The position numbers and the translations under genes are program-made. The notes under the pieces are model-generated. The model saw only the letters and a list, made by a program, of their open reading frames with translations, did not search any database and had not been told where the DNA came from. Shown here one piece after another: positions 7,597 to 16,108 of a stretch of 64,000 bases of DNA (its first letter is position 1; each line of letters begins with the position of its first letter). The DNA is from an uncultured Planctomycetaceae bacterium. GTDB lineage: Bacteria; Planctomycetota; Planctomycetia; Planctomycetales; Planctomycetaceae. The stretch covers positions 62,001 through 126,000 of the forward strand of contig CALFSX010000063.1 in the NCBI GenBank assembly GCA_937916515.1. Reading direction: 5' to 3'.

Positions 7597-9072
7597 TTAC
7601 TTGCGTTTGGATTCGGCACTCTTGCGCGTCTCGATCAGCAGCGAGTGCATCTGGCGGCGTTGCTCGGCGAAACGCGGCTTGGACGCCAGGTTGTTGTCTT
7701 CGTGCGGGTCGTTGATCAGGTCGTACAACTCGGCCTGATCCGCGCTGCCCCATTCGCCGTAATGCCAACGTTGCGTGCGGATCGATCGGCCCAGGGCCTT
7801 GCCTCGGCTGACAACCGTGTATGCAGCCGAGCGACCTTTGGCGTTCGGGTCTTTAAGCAAGGGGGCAAGGCTTTTGCCCTGAAGTTCCTTCGGACCGTTG
7901 ATGCCGCACAGTTCCACGAGCGTCGGGAACATGTCGACCAATTCTACGAGCGCCTCACTCCTGGTGCCGTCCTTCGTCAGGCCGGGCACGCGGACGATCA
8001 TCGGCACCCGCGCGCATTCCTCGAACAGCGTCACCTTGCCCCATAACGCGTGCTCGCCCAGATGATAGCCGTGGTCCGAGGTGAAGATGATGATCGTGTC
8101 GTCCCAGCGGCCGTTGCGTTTTAGCGAATCAAAGAGCAGGGAAATCTGCGTATCGATGAAGGTGATGCAAGCGTGGTAAGCCTGCATATACTTGCGACGC
8201 AACTCGTCGTCTTCTTTCTCCAATTCGAAGCCAAACGCTTCGTACCGCCTGGAGATTGCCAACGAGGGCCTGTTCGTCCAGTCGCCCTTGGGGGTCGGGC
8301 GGTATTCGATCGCGCTGAGCGGGTGATGGTCGAAATATTTCTGCGGCGCCCAGAACGGCACGTGTGGTTTCTGGATACCGCACGCGATGAAAAACGGCTT
8401 GTTGGCGTGGGCTTTGTCGTCCAGCCACTTGGCGACCTGGCGTACGTTCTTGCCGTCCTTGTGCTGTTCGTCGCGCATCCGGGTCGGGCCGTAGCCCGGC
8501 GGCGTCTGGCCGCCCAAGGCGCTGCGGTTTTCCTTGAGGTGGCGACGCCAGGACCGATCGTCTTCGTCCTTGATCGGCCCGTGCTCGGCTTCGTAAGCCT
8601 TGCGCAGCTTCCTTTCGACGGGGTTTTCTTCGTTGTTGAACCTGATCACTTCGTGCCACGCAACGTCGCCCGGGTCGGCCTTGGTGTTATGAAAAACCTT
8701 ACCCACGCCGGCCGTCCAGTAGCCGTTGGTCTTGAACACCTGCGGCATTGACTTCGTGCCGGGGCGCACGTTGCGGATGTCCAGCGTGTTGTTGAGGATG
8801 CCCGACGATTCAGGGTAAAGCCCGCTAAGAAACGACGCCCGCGACGGGCCGCACACCGGGTACTGGCAGTAGGCTCGGCCGAACGTCATGCCCGCGGCCG
8901 CGAGCTTTTCCAGGCCCGGCGTCTTGAGCGGCTGGTACCCCGCCGTGCTGACGTGGTTGTTCAGGTCGTCGCAGACGATCAGCAATACGTTCGGGGGCGT
9001 CTTGGCGCAGACTTCGGCCCCGCCGCTGCAAAGCGAGACAACAATAGCAAGGATGAGCGTGACTGGTTTCAT
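7597..9072 (-). CDS. Secreted sulfatase (iduronate-2-sulfatase-like group)
   Basis: A 491-residue protein with a signal peptide (about 1-23, ending VCAK). It has the metal site VCDDLNNHV (about 33-41), the formylglycine signature CGPSR with Cys74, and the second metal site TSDHGYHLGEHALW (about 330-345), the pattern typical of iduronate-2-sulfatase-like enzymes. The insertion around residues 165-205 is highly charged. Its bases look richer in G and C than those of the next sulfatase downstream, which hints that members of this run have different origins. It starts 18 bp after the stop of the preceding sulfatase, so co-expression is likely. Confidence 0.92.
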   Translation of the reverse strand: MKPVTLILAIVVSLCSGGAEVCAKTPPNVLLIVCDDLNNHVSTAGYQPLKTPGLEKLAAAGMTFGRAYCQYPVCGPSRASFLSGLYPESSGILNNTLDIRNVRPGTKSMPQVFKTNGYWTAGVGKVFHNTKADPGDVAWHEVIRFNNEENPVERKLRKAYEAEHGPIKDEDDRSWRRHLKENRSALGGQTPPGYGPTRMRDEQHKDGKNVRQVAKWLDDKAHANKPFFIACGIQKPHVPFWAPQKYFDHHPLSAIEYRPTPKGDWTNRPSLAISRRYEAFGFELEKEDDELRRKYMQAYHACITFIDTQISLLFDSLKRNGRWDDTIIIFTSDHGYHLGEHALWGKVTLFEECARVPMIVRVPGLTKDGTRSEALVELVDMFPTLVELCGINGPKELQGKSLAPLLKDPNAKGRSAAYTVVSRGKALGRSIRTQRWHYGEWGSADQAELYDLINDPHEDNNLASKPRFAEQRRQMHSLLIETRKSAESKRK

Positions 9073-9089
9073 TTCTCCACTTTCTTCGT

Positions 9090-10538
9090 CTACTTGTCAC
9101 GTTCGCGGTTCTTTGCCCGCTGTTTCCTGTTGACCCAGTCCTGGTACTCAGGACGGGCGGCCCAGCCCCTGAGAAACGGCTGATACTCCGGAATCTCGTA
9201 CCAGAAGCGACCATGTGGCCCTTCGCGAGTCACCTTGCCCTCTGAATAATCAGCACCTGACTGGCTGTTGGCCACAGATGTGACCATCGCATCGATCGCA
9301 ATTCGCAGACGCTTCGCAGCGTCTGGTCGTTCGCTGGCGATGTCGCGGGATTCGGTCTTATCAACCACCAGATCAAACAACTGGTACTCGCCCCTTCTGA
9401 GTTTTACGAGCTTCAGGTTGTTATCGATGAGGGCCGCGCTGCCTTTGTAATGGAACGGTATCGGCTTTGACCGCCGGCCAATCTCGCGGGCCAGGAGTGG
9501 TTTGATGCTGGCCCCGTCGATGCGGTCCAGCATTGCGTCCGACGGCATTCCAATCACGTCAACCAACGTGGGCAGGATGTCCATGGTCGATGCCGGGTAC
9601 GTCGTGATTCGTGGTTTGACGTGAGCTGGCCATTCGATGATTCCCGGTACCCGGAGGCCACCCTCCCAGATACTTCCCTTGTTACCTCGCAGTCCGCCAA
9701 CCGAATCGTGTCCGACACCGTTCAGGCCGCCATTGTCACTGCAGAACCACACCAGCGTATCGTTCGCAATACCCATGCGCTTCAATCCCGCCCGAAGCGT
9801 TCCAATGCTGCGATCCATCGCCACCAATTCACCATGATGATGAGCCGATTGGGCTTCTTCGCCATCGATTTGATCTTCTTCGCCGGCAACCCACGGGCTG
9901 TGCGGTGAACCGTACCAGATCACCGTGAAGAACGGCTTGTTCTGTTGTTTGGTTTGCTGAATGAACTTCAATGCCTCACCAACAACGACCTCGGATGAGT
10001 CACCCTGAAACTCTTCAAATTTACCCATGCGACTCATAATGGGATTCATGTCAAAGAAGTTTGTCACGGTCAGCCAGTGATCGAAGCCGAAATGACCGGG
10101 ATGGTGCGGATCAGAATCGAGGACGGGAACTCCAGGCCCGCGCACACCATTGAGATGCCACTTGCCGAAGTGTCCGGTTACGTACCCGGCCTGCTGCATC
10201 GCCCGAGCAATCGTTCGTTCCTGCCGATGCAATGCATACCCGTGCGAGAGAACGCCTGTCCGATCATGGGTACGTCCGGTCAGGACGCTCGCCCGCGTCG
10301 GCGAGCAAACAGGGCCCGCGGCGTAAAAGCGGTCAAATCGCAGGCCATTCGCTGCCATGGCGTCGAGGTTCGGAGTTTTAAGAATCGGGTGATTGTAGTA
10401 GCCCGTCTGCCCCCATCCCTGGTCATCAGCCATCACCAAAACCACATTGGGGCGTTCGTCCGCTGGCGTGGTTGCTCGACAAACGCCGCTCAAAACAACG
10501 AGCGTAATGAAGCAATGAAAAGCGATACGTCGTGTCAT
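9090..10538 (-). CDS. Secreted arylsulfatase
   Basis: A 482-residue sulfatase when started at the ATG at 10538, which puts a normal signal peptide (about 1-22) at the N-terminus; the frame extends 16 codons further with a leader unlike a signal sequence. The metal site is MADDQGWGQ (about 36-44) and the formylglycine signature is CSPTR with Cys78. Downstream FGKWHLNG is the conserved Lys/His region of arylsulfatases, and CSDNGGLNG is the second metal site. The C-terminus is basic. It is the second sulfatase in the leftward run. Confidence 0.9.
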   Translation of the reverse strand: MTRRIAFHCFITLVVLSGVCRATTPADERPNVVLVMADDQGWGQTGYYNHPILKTPNLDAMAANGLRFDRFYAAGPVCSPTRASVLTGRTHDRTGVLSHGYALHRQERTIARAMQQAGYVTGHFGKWHLNGVRGPGVPVLDSDPHHPGHFGFDHWLTVTNFFDMNPIMSRMGKFEEFQGDSSEVVVGEALKFIQQTKQQNKPFFTVIWYGSPHSPWVAGEEDQIDGEEAQSAHHHGELVAMDRSIGTLRAGLKRMGIANDTLVWFCSDNGGLNGVGHDSVGGLRGNKGSIWEGGLRVPGIIEWPAHVKPRITTYPASTMDILPTLVDVIGMPSDAMLDRIDGASIKPLLAREIGRRSKPIPFHYKGSAALIDNNLKLVKLRRGEYQLFDLVVDKTESRDIASERPDAAKRLRIAIDAMVTSVANSQSGADYSEGKVTREGPHGRFWYEIPEYQPFLRGWAARPEYQDWVNRKQRAKNRERDK

Positions 10539-10693
10539 ATTGTGCCCTGTTCTTCTTAACATTCTGACTGCCGTTAAACCTGACACCTTTTCGACGACTC
10601 GACAAACAGAAGTTCGAAATTGTAATGAAGGTTTTCATTGTGAGAGTTTTGGATAACAGCATGTGTGGTGGATCGCCTTCCGTACAGAGCGGA

Positions 10694-12127
10694 TCATTCG
10701 GATGCATCTGGAATTTGGCCGCTCTTCTTTGCTGCGCGTGCTTTGATGCGTTTGGCTTTCTCTTTTCCGCGTGCTGCTTTCTTTTCCTCTTTCGACATTT
10801 TCTTGGCTGGTGCACCGGCATCAGGATTCCAGCGTTTGCCCTGCTTGCTCACCGGGTCCGCCATTTCGTCGAGCCATGCGTTGTATTTGGCAGTGAGTTC
10901 GGAAACCACTTTCGGGTGTTTCGCTGCGAGGTCAGTGGTTTCGCTGAGATCTTTTTCGAGATCGAAGAGTTCAACGCGCTTTCTCTCTGCGACCAGTTTC
11001 CAATTCCCGCTGCGTATGGCCCACTTTCCTTTTTCACCCCCAGAACTCCAGTACAATTCGTCGTGGAGTTTGTCGGTTTCGCCTTTGAGCGCCGGCAGAA
11101 TGCTTTTGCCGTCCAGAGGTTTGTCCTTTGGCATACTCAGCCCGGCGGCGTCGAGAGCCGTGGCAAACAAATCAGTCGACCACATGGGAACGTCGCACTT
11201 TTTCCCGCCTTCCAGTTGAGCGGGCCACGACACAATGAACGGGACATGAATTCCGCCTTCGTAATCCATCTGCTTGAAGCCGCGAAGCGGTGCATTGTTG
11301 GCGCTCATGGTTTTGGAACCGCCGTTGTCTGTGAGAAAGATCAACAGCGTATTGTCGAAAACGTCGTGCTTCTTCAGCGAGTTCACAATCTCGCCCACTC
11401 CCATGTCGAGATGCTTGATCATGGCCATGAGGGTGTCGCGTTTTTTGTCGCCGGTCACATTTCGGATGTCTTCTTCAGGGGCCTCCGGTGGAGCATGCAC
11501 TGCGTTGTATGCAACATAAAGAAAGAAAGGATCTTCCTTGTGGCGGTTGATAAACCCGACCGCTTCTTCAGTGATCCGAGTGGTGAGGTAACCTTCTTCT
11601 TTGATCGGTTTGAGGCCACGATAAATGGGGTGGTCCATGTCTGAGTGGTCAAAGTACGGATGTGCCCCGCGTCCCATGAAGCCATAGAACTCATCGAACC
11701 CTCGATTCATGGCGTGGTACTCTTCAGTGAGCCCCAGATGCCACTTACCCAACGCACCCGAGACGTAACCGGCTGGCTTGAGTCGTTGAGGAATGAACAC
11801 TTCATCAAGCGGAACGCCTGAGCCTCCTTCCCCAGCTGTATAGATTCCAAATCGTTGCTGATAACGACCTGTCATGAGTCCTGCACGAGTCGGCGAACAC
11901 ACGTGCCCACTGGTATAGCCCTGAGTGCAAATGATGGACGAATGTGCGAGGGCATCGATATTCGGTGTGCTGACCTCTGGCGGTGACTGCGGATTGTAGC
12001 TGACGTCGGCATAGCCCTGGTCATCTGTGAGAATGATGACGATGTTCGGTTTCTCTTCCGCCAGGACGATGGAGTGCATTCCGATCAAACTGAGGGTCAG
12101 TGCTTTCAGTACGTGTTGAAGTCTCAT
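10694..12127 (-). CDS. Secreted arylsulfatase
   Basis: A 477-residue sulfatase. The signal peptide ends about residue 23 (SIVLA). The first metal site is LTDDQGYAD (about 33-41), the formylglycine signature CSPTR has Cys77, the GALGKWHLG region follows, and LTDNGGSKT is the second metal site. The last 45 residues form a lysine-rich, low-complexity tail not found in the core family. It is the first sulfatase of the leftward run and lies 26 bp downstream of the FecR/LamG anti-sigma gene, so it may be controlled by that sigma/anti-sigma pair. Confidence 0.9.
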   Translation of the reverse strand: MRLQHVLKALTLSLIGMHSIVLAEEKPNIVIILTDDQGYADVSYNPQSPPEVSTPNIDALAHSSIICTQGYTSGHVCSPTRAGLMTGRYQQRFGIYTAGEGGSGVPLDEVFIPQRLKPAGYVSGALGKWHLGLTEEYHAMNRGFDEFYGFMGRGAHPYFDHSDMDHPIYRGLKPIKEEGYLTTRITEEAVGFINRHKEDPFFLYVAYNAVHAPPEAPEEDIRNVTGDKKRDTLMAMIKHLDMGVGEIVNSLKKHDVFDNTLLIFLTDNGGSKTMSANNAPLRGFKQMDYEGGIHVPFIVSWPAQLEGGKKCDVPMWSTDLFATALDAAGLSMPKDKPLDGKSILPALKGETDKLHDELYWSSGGEKGKWAIRSGNWKLVAERKRVELFDLEKDLSETTDLAAKHPKVVSELTAKYNAWLDEMADPVSKQGKRWNPDAGAPAKKMSKEEKKAARGKEKAKRIKARAAKKSGQIPDASE

Positions 12128-12152
12128 GGTTACTATTCAGTTTTTTCCAGGT

Positions 12153-13697
12153 TTAGATGGATGGTGTGAGTTTAAACAGGTTTTCAATCTGTTCGCTGGT
12201 CAGAGCTGATCCGAAGAAGGCAAGTTCGTCGATCCGCCCATGCCAGAAGCCCGATCTTCGATTTCGTTTCTTGCCGCCGGACTCTTTAGGGATTCCCCCG
12301 ATGCTGAAACGGTTGTGCGATTGTGCTTGAAACCCATTTAAAGGCTCTGAGGAAACGAGGGCTCCGTTTCTGTATAGCCGCAAACTTTCAGTCGTCTTTA
12401 CGACGGCAACATGCGTCCAATCTTCGAGAGGCAATGGTGACGAATCCACTATCTGCAGAAACCGCTTTCCGTTGGCGAGGGTGAGGCCCAAATGCCCATG
12501 ATCGCCAACAAGCCCGAAGCGAAATGTTTCGTCGCCCGAGAGATTCATGTCTGAGACAAGAACTGCGTTCCTTGGCAATGTCTGGGTGCGGATCCAAGCC
12601 ATGATGGTGAACTCTGTTGTTGGGAGTTCGAGGCCTGAAGAGATCTGTGCATACCCTCCCTTTCTGGGCCCATCCAGACGAAAGGATGAACCGATACGGC
12701 CTGGAGCGAATGGTTGGCGCCGCGTATCACCTTTGACTACGGAGGCCGTATTTTCATGACCTTTGGCAGCATCCTTCAAGGTCAGTCCGTCGTCGATAGC
12801 GGCCATGCGATAGTAAGCGAGCGGCAGAAGTTCACGAACGCTTCCAATATAGGTTGGGTCGGGCTCATCGAGACTTCTGAGAAATCTCTGATTGTCAACG
12901 GAGATGCCGAGAGGGATGAGAGTCGAGTGATCGATGCGAGTCGCCTGGTTCGTGACAAGACGAACGGGATCTATGGAGGTGTCCTGCTGCTTCGGTTGCA
13001 CTTGCACTTCCCCTTTGAACACGTGGACTTCACTGCTGCGTTCGCCCACGACTTCGATGGCGAATTCTGTACCGAAATCAACCACTTCAGCATCCGGCGT
13101 TTCCACTGTGAAGCCGACGCCCTCCGGAGTGACATTGGCCGCCAGACGTCCTTCGTTCAAGATCATGAACCCGGGACCGTGAATTTCGAATGAAGCCGGT
13201 GCTTCGATGACCACTTCGACACCTGATTCAAATGTGATTTGAACAAGGCCTTCGTCAAGTTGGTAACTCCCGGTTCTTACGGCGCTGCCATTGCTGAAGT
13301 CAGACGTTGCGCCGGACAGTTCCAGACTGGCGGCCACGCTCCGGGTCAGAGAAGCGACCGTTTCGCCTGGTTTCAGTTTTGACGGTGCGCTCCATTGTGG
13401 CCACAGAATCACTCCGGCCAGCACCAACGCGGCGGCCGTGGCCAATGGTTTCCAAAAGCTGAAGGAATCTGAGGGAGGTTCGGGCGTGTCTGAAAGATCC
13501 GGCAACTGCAGATTCCCCAACACACCGTGTTCCCATGCAAGCATGGTGTGAACCTGGCAGTATTCGAGGTACTGTTGTTTTGCCACCGGATGCTGGCGAA
13601 TCACCTCCGCCAAACGATGTCTTTGTTCTGATGAAAGCTCGCCCTCCGTCATTTCCATCAGGAGAGACTCCAGTTCCTTTTTCTCTTCCTCAGTCAT
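12153..13697 (-). CDS. FecR-like anti-sigma factor with LamG-type lectin domain
   Basis: A 514-residue single-pass membrane protein. The ATG at 13697 is preceded by GGGAGG and overlaps the sigma-factor stop as ATGA; the frame extends further upstream without good signals. Residues 1-60 form a cytoplasmic helical segment (LTSE/LAEVIRQHP type) expected to hold the sigma factor. A membrane span lies near 95-115 (TAAALVLAGVILWP). A FecR-like sensor domain follows (about 140-245), with the typical FGTEFAI and VHVFKGEVQV. Residues about 300-514 form a LamG/concanavalin-like jelly roll (YYRMAAIDDG, FSIGG, GRIDELAFF). The lectin-like domain suggests it senses a glycan outside and releases the sigma factor; that is inference. 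Confidence 0.8.
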   Translation of the reverse strand: MTEEEKKELESLLMEMTEGELSSEQRHRLAEVIRQHPVAKQQYLEYCQVHTMLAWEHGVLGNLQLPDLSDTPEPPSDSFSFWKPLATAAALVLAGVILWPQWSAPSKLKPGETVASLTRSVAASLELSGATSDFSNGSAVRTGSYQLDEGLVQITFESGVEVVIEAPASFEIHGPGFMILNEGRLAANVTPEGVGFTVETPDAEVVDFGTEFAIEVVGERSSEVHVFKGEVQVQPKQQDTSIDPVRLVTNQATRIDHSTLIPLGISVDNQRFLRSLDEPDPTYIGSVRELLPLAYYRMAAIDDGLTLKDAAKGHENTASVVKGDTRRQPFAPGRIGSSFRLDGPRKGGYAQISSGLELPTTEFTIMAWIRTQTLPRNAVLVSDMNLSGDETFRFGLVGDHGHLGLTLANGKRFLQIVDSSPLPLEDWTHVAVVKTTESLRLYRNGALVSSEPLNGFQAQSHNRFSIGGIPKESGGKKRNRRSGFWHGRIDELAFFGSALTSEQIENLFKLTPSI

Positions 13698-14224
13698 ACC
13701 GCTCCCTCCCCGCGTTGACCTTTGACGCACTCGATTAAAGCGGCGCGCGCTCTGAAAAGGGCCTGCTTGATTGAGTTCTCTGGCTGACCGCTTTGAGCGG
13801 CTATGGATTTCAGAGTAGCACCTTCGGTGTATCGACGGCGGATGAGTTCCTGATGCCGTTTGTTTAGTTTTCCGATGCAGTCGCCCAGACGTCGTTGTTT
13901 TTCTTTCTGACGCTCGCACTGCTGCTCCGCGCCTTCAGCGATGTCTTGAAGGAAGTCATCGTCGAAAACAAGGCGATCCCGGGTGAGTCTGCGGCGGTGA
14001 GCCATGACCTGAAAGTAGGCAATTTTGAGCATCCAGGCACCGAAATTAGTGCCGAGTTTGAAGTCATGCGCTTTACGCCAGAGAACGGCATTGGTCTCCT
14101 GCAGGACATCCTCCGCCTGAGTGCGGTTGCCAAGCAGCGACAGTACATAGGCATACAGTCGGCTCTGATGGCTGGTCAGAAGCTGAACGAATTCGAAGGA
14201 TGGTTCTTGTCGTTTTCCGGGCAT
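13694..14224 (-). CDS. ECF RNA polymerase sigma factor (planctomycete type)
   Basis: A 176-residue sigma-70 family factor. Region 2 (about residues 18-80) includes LYAYVLSLLGNRTQAEDVLQ and the DNA-melting segment ending YFQVMAHRR. Region 4 (about 118-170) has LNKRHQELIRRRYTEG followed by a helix-turn-helix, TLKSIAAQSGQPENSIKQAL. No region 1 or 3 is present, as expected for the extracytoplasmic-function class found in planctomycetes and verrucomicrobia. Its TGA overlaps the ATG of the FecR-like gene, so the two are translationally coupled, and that neighbour is the obvious anti-sigma partner. Target genes are unknown; the sulfatase run just downstream is a likely candidate. Confidence 0.9.
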   Translation of the reverse strand: MPGKRQEPSFEFVQLLTSHQSRLYAYVLSLLGNRTQAEDVLQETNAVLWRKAHDFKLGTNFGAWMLKIAYFQVMAHRRRLTRDRLVFDDDFLQDIAEGAEQQCERQKEKQRRLGDCIGKLNKRHQELIRRRYTEGATLKSIAAQSGQPENSIKQALFRARAALIECVKGQRGEGAV

Positions 14225-14393
14225 GTATTTCCCTGATCAATACCGGTCAGGAAGGATATAGCGCGGGAGTATGGATTGGTTACGGTTGAAAGCAAAAAAG
14301 AAGGCAAGAAATTATTCCGGCCGCTTTCGCAGAAAGTGTCCCGTGGGTTCTCGCCCGCGGCTATATGCTGCCGTGACTTCGCGACTGAATGAA

Positions 14394-16010
14394 TCATGAC
14401 TTCAGGAAACGCTCAAACAAATTGTGGGTGATCTGCTGAACGCGTGGATCGGGACCTTGCTGAGTCACGCCGTGCCGTGAAGGGTTCACGTGCCCTGGCG
14501 GGCTGGACAGACCGTTGGCCCACCAGATCGTGGCGGCGTTGAAGACGACGTTGTCTTTTGGGCCGTCGTAGAGCGTCGAGGAGTAGTGTCCCACCGTTTT
14601 CCCATTGGTCGTGGCATCGCCCTCCGCGACGATATTCATTCCCGGCAAGTCCATTGCCGGCGCTCCGTGCCACTCCCAACCCAGGAGACCTTCGACCGAG
14701 TCTCCCTTCTTCATTCCAGTTCCCTCAAAGAGCCAATGCTCCGGCATCGCACAGGTCCAATCGCCCGCGCCAATGCCTCGCCCGCTTGGTTGTTCGTTGT
14801 CCAGTCGTCCTCCCATCAGCTGGGCGCCATCCGGCCCCATGTTCGGCTCAAAGCCGTCCTGGTTGGTCATTTTTCGTTTTTTGGCTTTCGGAATTTCCCC
14901 CGCAACAGGAATGAACCAGCCTTCTCGCCGGGTGGCTCGATTGGGAGTGCCGCTATCGGAACGCAGCAGCGGAACAACACACAGAACGGAATTGCCGCCG
15001 AAGAAGGCCAGGCTCACGCCTTTGTCGCGAGCCTTGAGCACGTTGTCGTACATGTCCAACGTCCAGTACTCATCGTGTCCGACCGAGATGAAACCCTTCG
15101 TCCGCAGCAAGCCGGCCGGATCGGTGTGGGTGTCAATGTTGGAGATGTAGGAAACATCGTAACCGTGCTGTTCCATCCAAAACGACAATGGAAATTCCCA
15201 GGGCAGGTATTCGCCGCTGCCGCCGGACTTCTTCATCTTGTTGACGGGATGCGTGAACAAGCCATAAGGCCGATCAAAACTGACCGTCCCGCTGGGAACG
15301 CCGGTGCTGGAGAACCCTGGATGCGTTGTGTAGATCGAGTAGTCGGCGGGCCAGCGGTTGTAAGCGGACCAGGTCAGGTCGCTGGTTTGAAACAGCAGAT
15401 CACAGGGGCGATCGTCGCGGACAACGAAGATGACGTAGCTTTGGACTCCACTTTTCCTGGCGGTCAGTTTTCCAAGGTACACACCGCTCAGCCAGTCCTT
15501 GGGGATTTCAAATTCGACGGAAGGTTCCCATTGGCATTCGCGCACATAGTTTTCGCCGACGGGCGGGTCTGGCTGTGTGGTGCCTTTGAGCGAGTCGAAA
15601 GTTCTAACTAGCCGGGCACCATCGCCGTTGTAGTAACCCGTGCGAAAGATCTCCAATTTGAAATCCGAAACCGGATTCGTGCTCACCATCACCTGCAGCT
15701 TCTCCCCAGCCCGCACGCTGTTAGCGGAACAGTAGCCCTCGATCCAAGGGCAACGCCCGTTTGCCAGGTTGGGATTGATCTTGCCTGGGGTTTGCCGCGT
15801 CTTGGTGAGTAACCAGTCGCGCGTGCCGGGCCTAGCGTTCTCACGCTTGATCAAATCGCTTCGGGCCGCTTTGCTCTCAGTCGCGTGCACAAGAGCGTGC
15901 GTTCCTGTGGCAGCAATCAGTCCGGCAGCGGCCGCCCCTTTGATCACTTCGCGGCGGTGCAAACCTTCGCTGCGATCGTTGGGTTCATTCTGGTCTTGTT
16001 GACGAGTCAT
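14394..16010 (-). CDS. Tat-exported N,N-dimethylformamidase beta-like protein
   Basis: A 538-residue protein. It begins with a Tat-like signal: HRREVIKGAAAAGLIAATG (about 19-37). The rest matches the pattern of the N,N-dimethylformamidase large-subunit domain: an N-terminal beta-sandwich (about 65-190, with RTGYYNGDGARLV) followed by a flavodoxin-like part containing SYISNIDTHTDPAGL, GHDEYWTLDMYDN and FFGGNSVLC. True dimethylformamidases use iron, but most planctomycete homologues have unknown substrates and are exported, so I would not assign the named reaction. The start at 16010 is supported by AGGAAAGG upstream. It lies between the dehydrogenase/cytochrome gene and the sigma factor gene. 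Confidence 0.75.
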   Translation of the reverse strand: MTRQQDQNEPNDRSEGLHRREVIKGAAAAGLIAATGTHALVHATESKAARSDLIKRENARPGTRDWLLTKTRQTPGKINPNLANGRCPWIEGYCSANSVRAGEKLQVMVSTNPVSDFKLEIFRTGYYNGDGARLVRTFDSLKGTTQPDPPVGENYVRECQWEPSVEFEIPKDWLSGVYLGKLTARKSGVQSYVIFVVRDDRPCDLLFQTSDLTWSAYNRWPADYSIYTTHPGFSSTGVPSGTVSFDRPYGLFTHPVNKMKKSGGSGEYLPWEFPLSFWMEQHGYDVSYISNIDTHTDPAGLLRTKGFISVGHDEYWTLDMYDNVLKARDKGVSLAFFGGNSVLCVVPLLRSDSGTPNRATRREGWFIPVAGEIPKAKKRKMTNQDGFEPNMGPDGAQLMGGRLDNEQPSGRGIGAGDWTCAMPEHWLFEGTGMKKGDSVEGLLGWEWHGAPAMDLPGMNIVAEGDATTNGKTVGHYSSTLYDGPKDNVVFNAATIWWANGLSSPPGHVNPSRHGVTQQGPDPRVQQITHNLFERFLKS

Positions 16011-16108
16011 TGAATGCCTTTCCTGTTGGGTCGGATCCGTTTTAGAAACGTTGGCCGGTGGGAACCGGCCCTACTGGCTGTGCGTTTGGATGAAGTTGCC
16101 TCGTCAAC

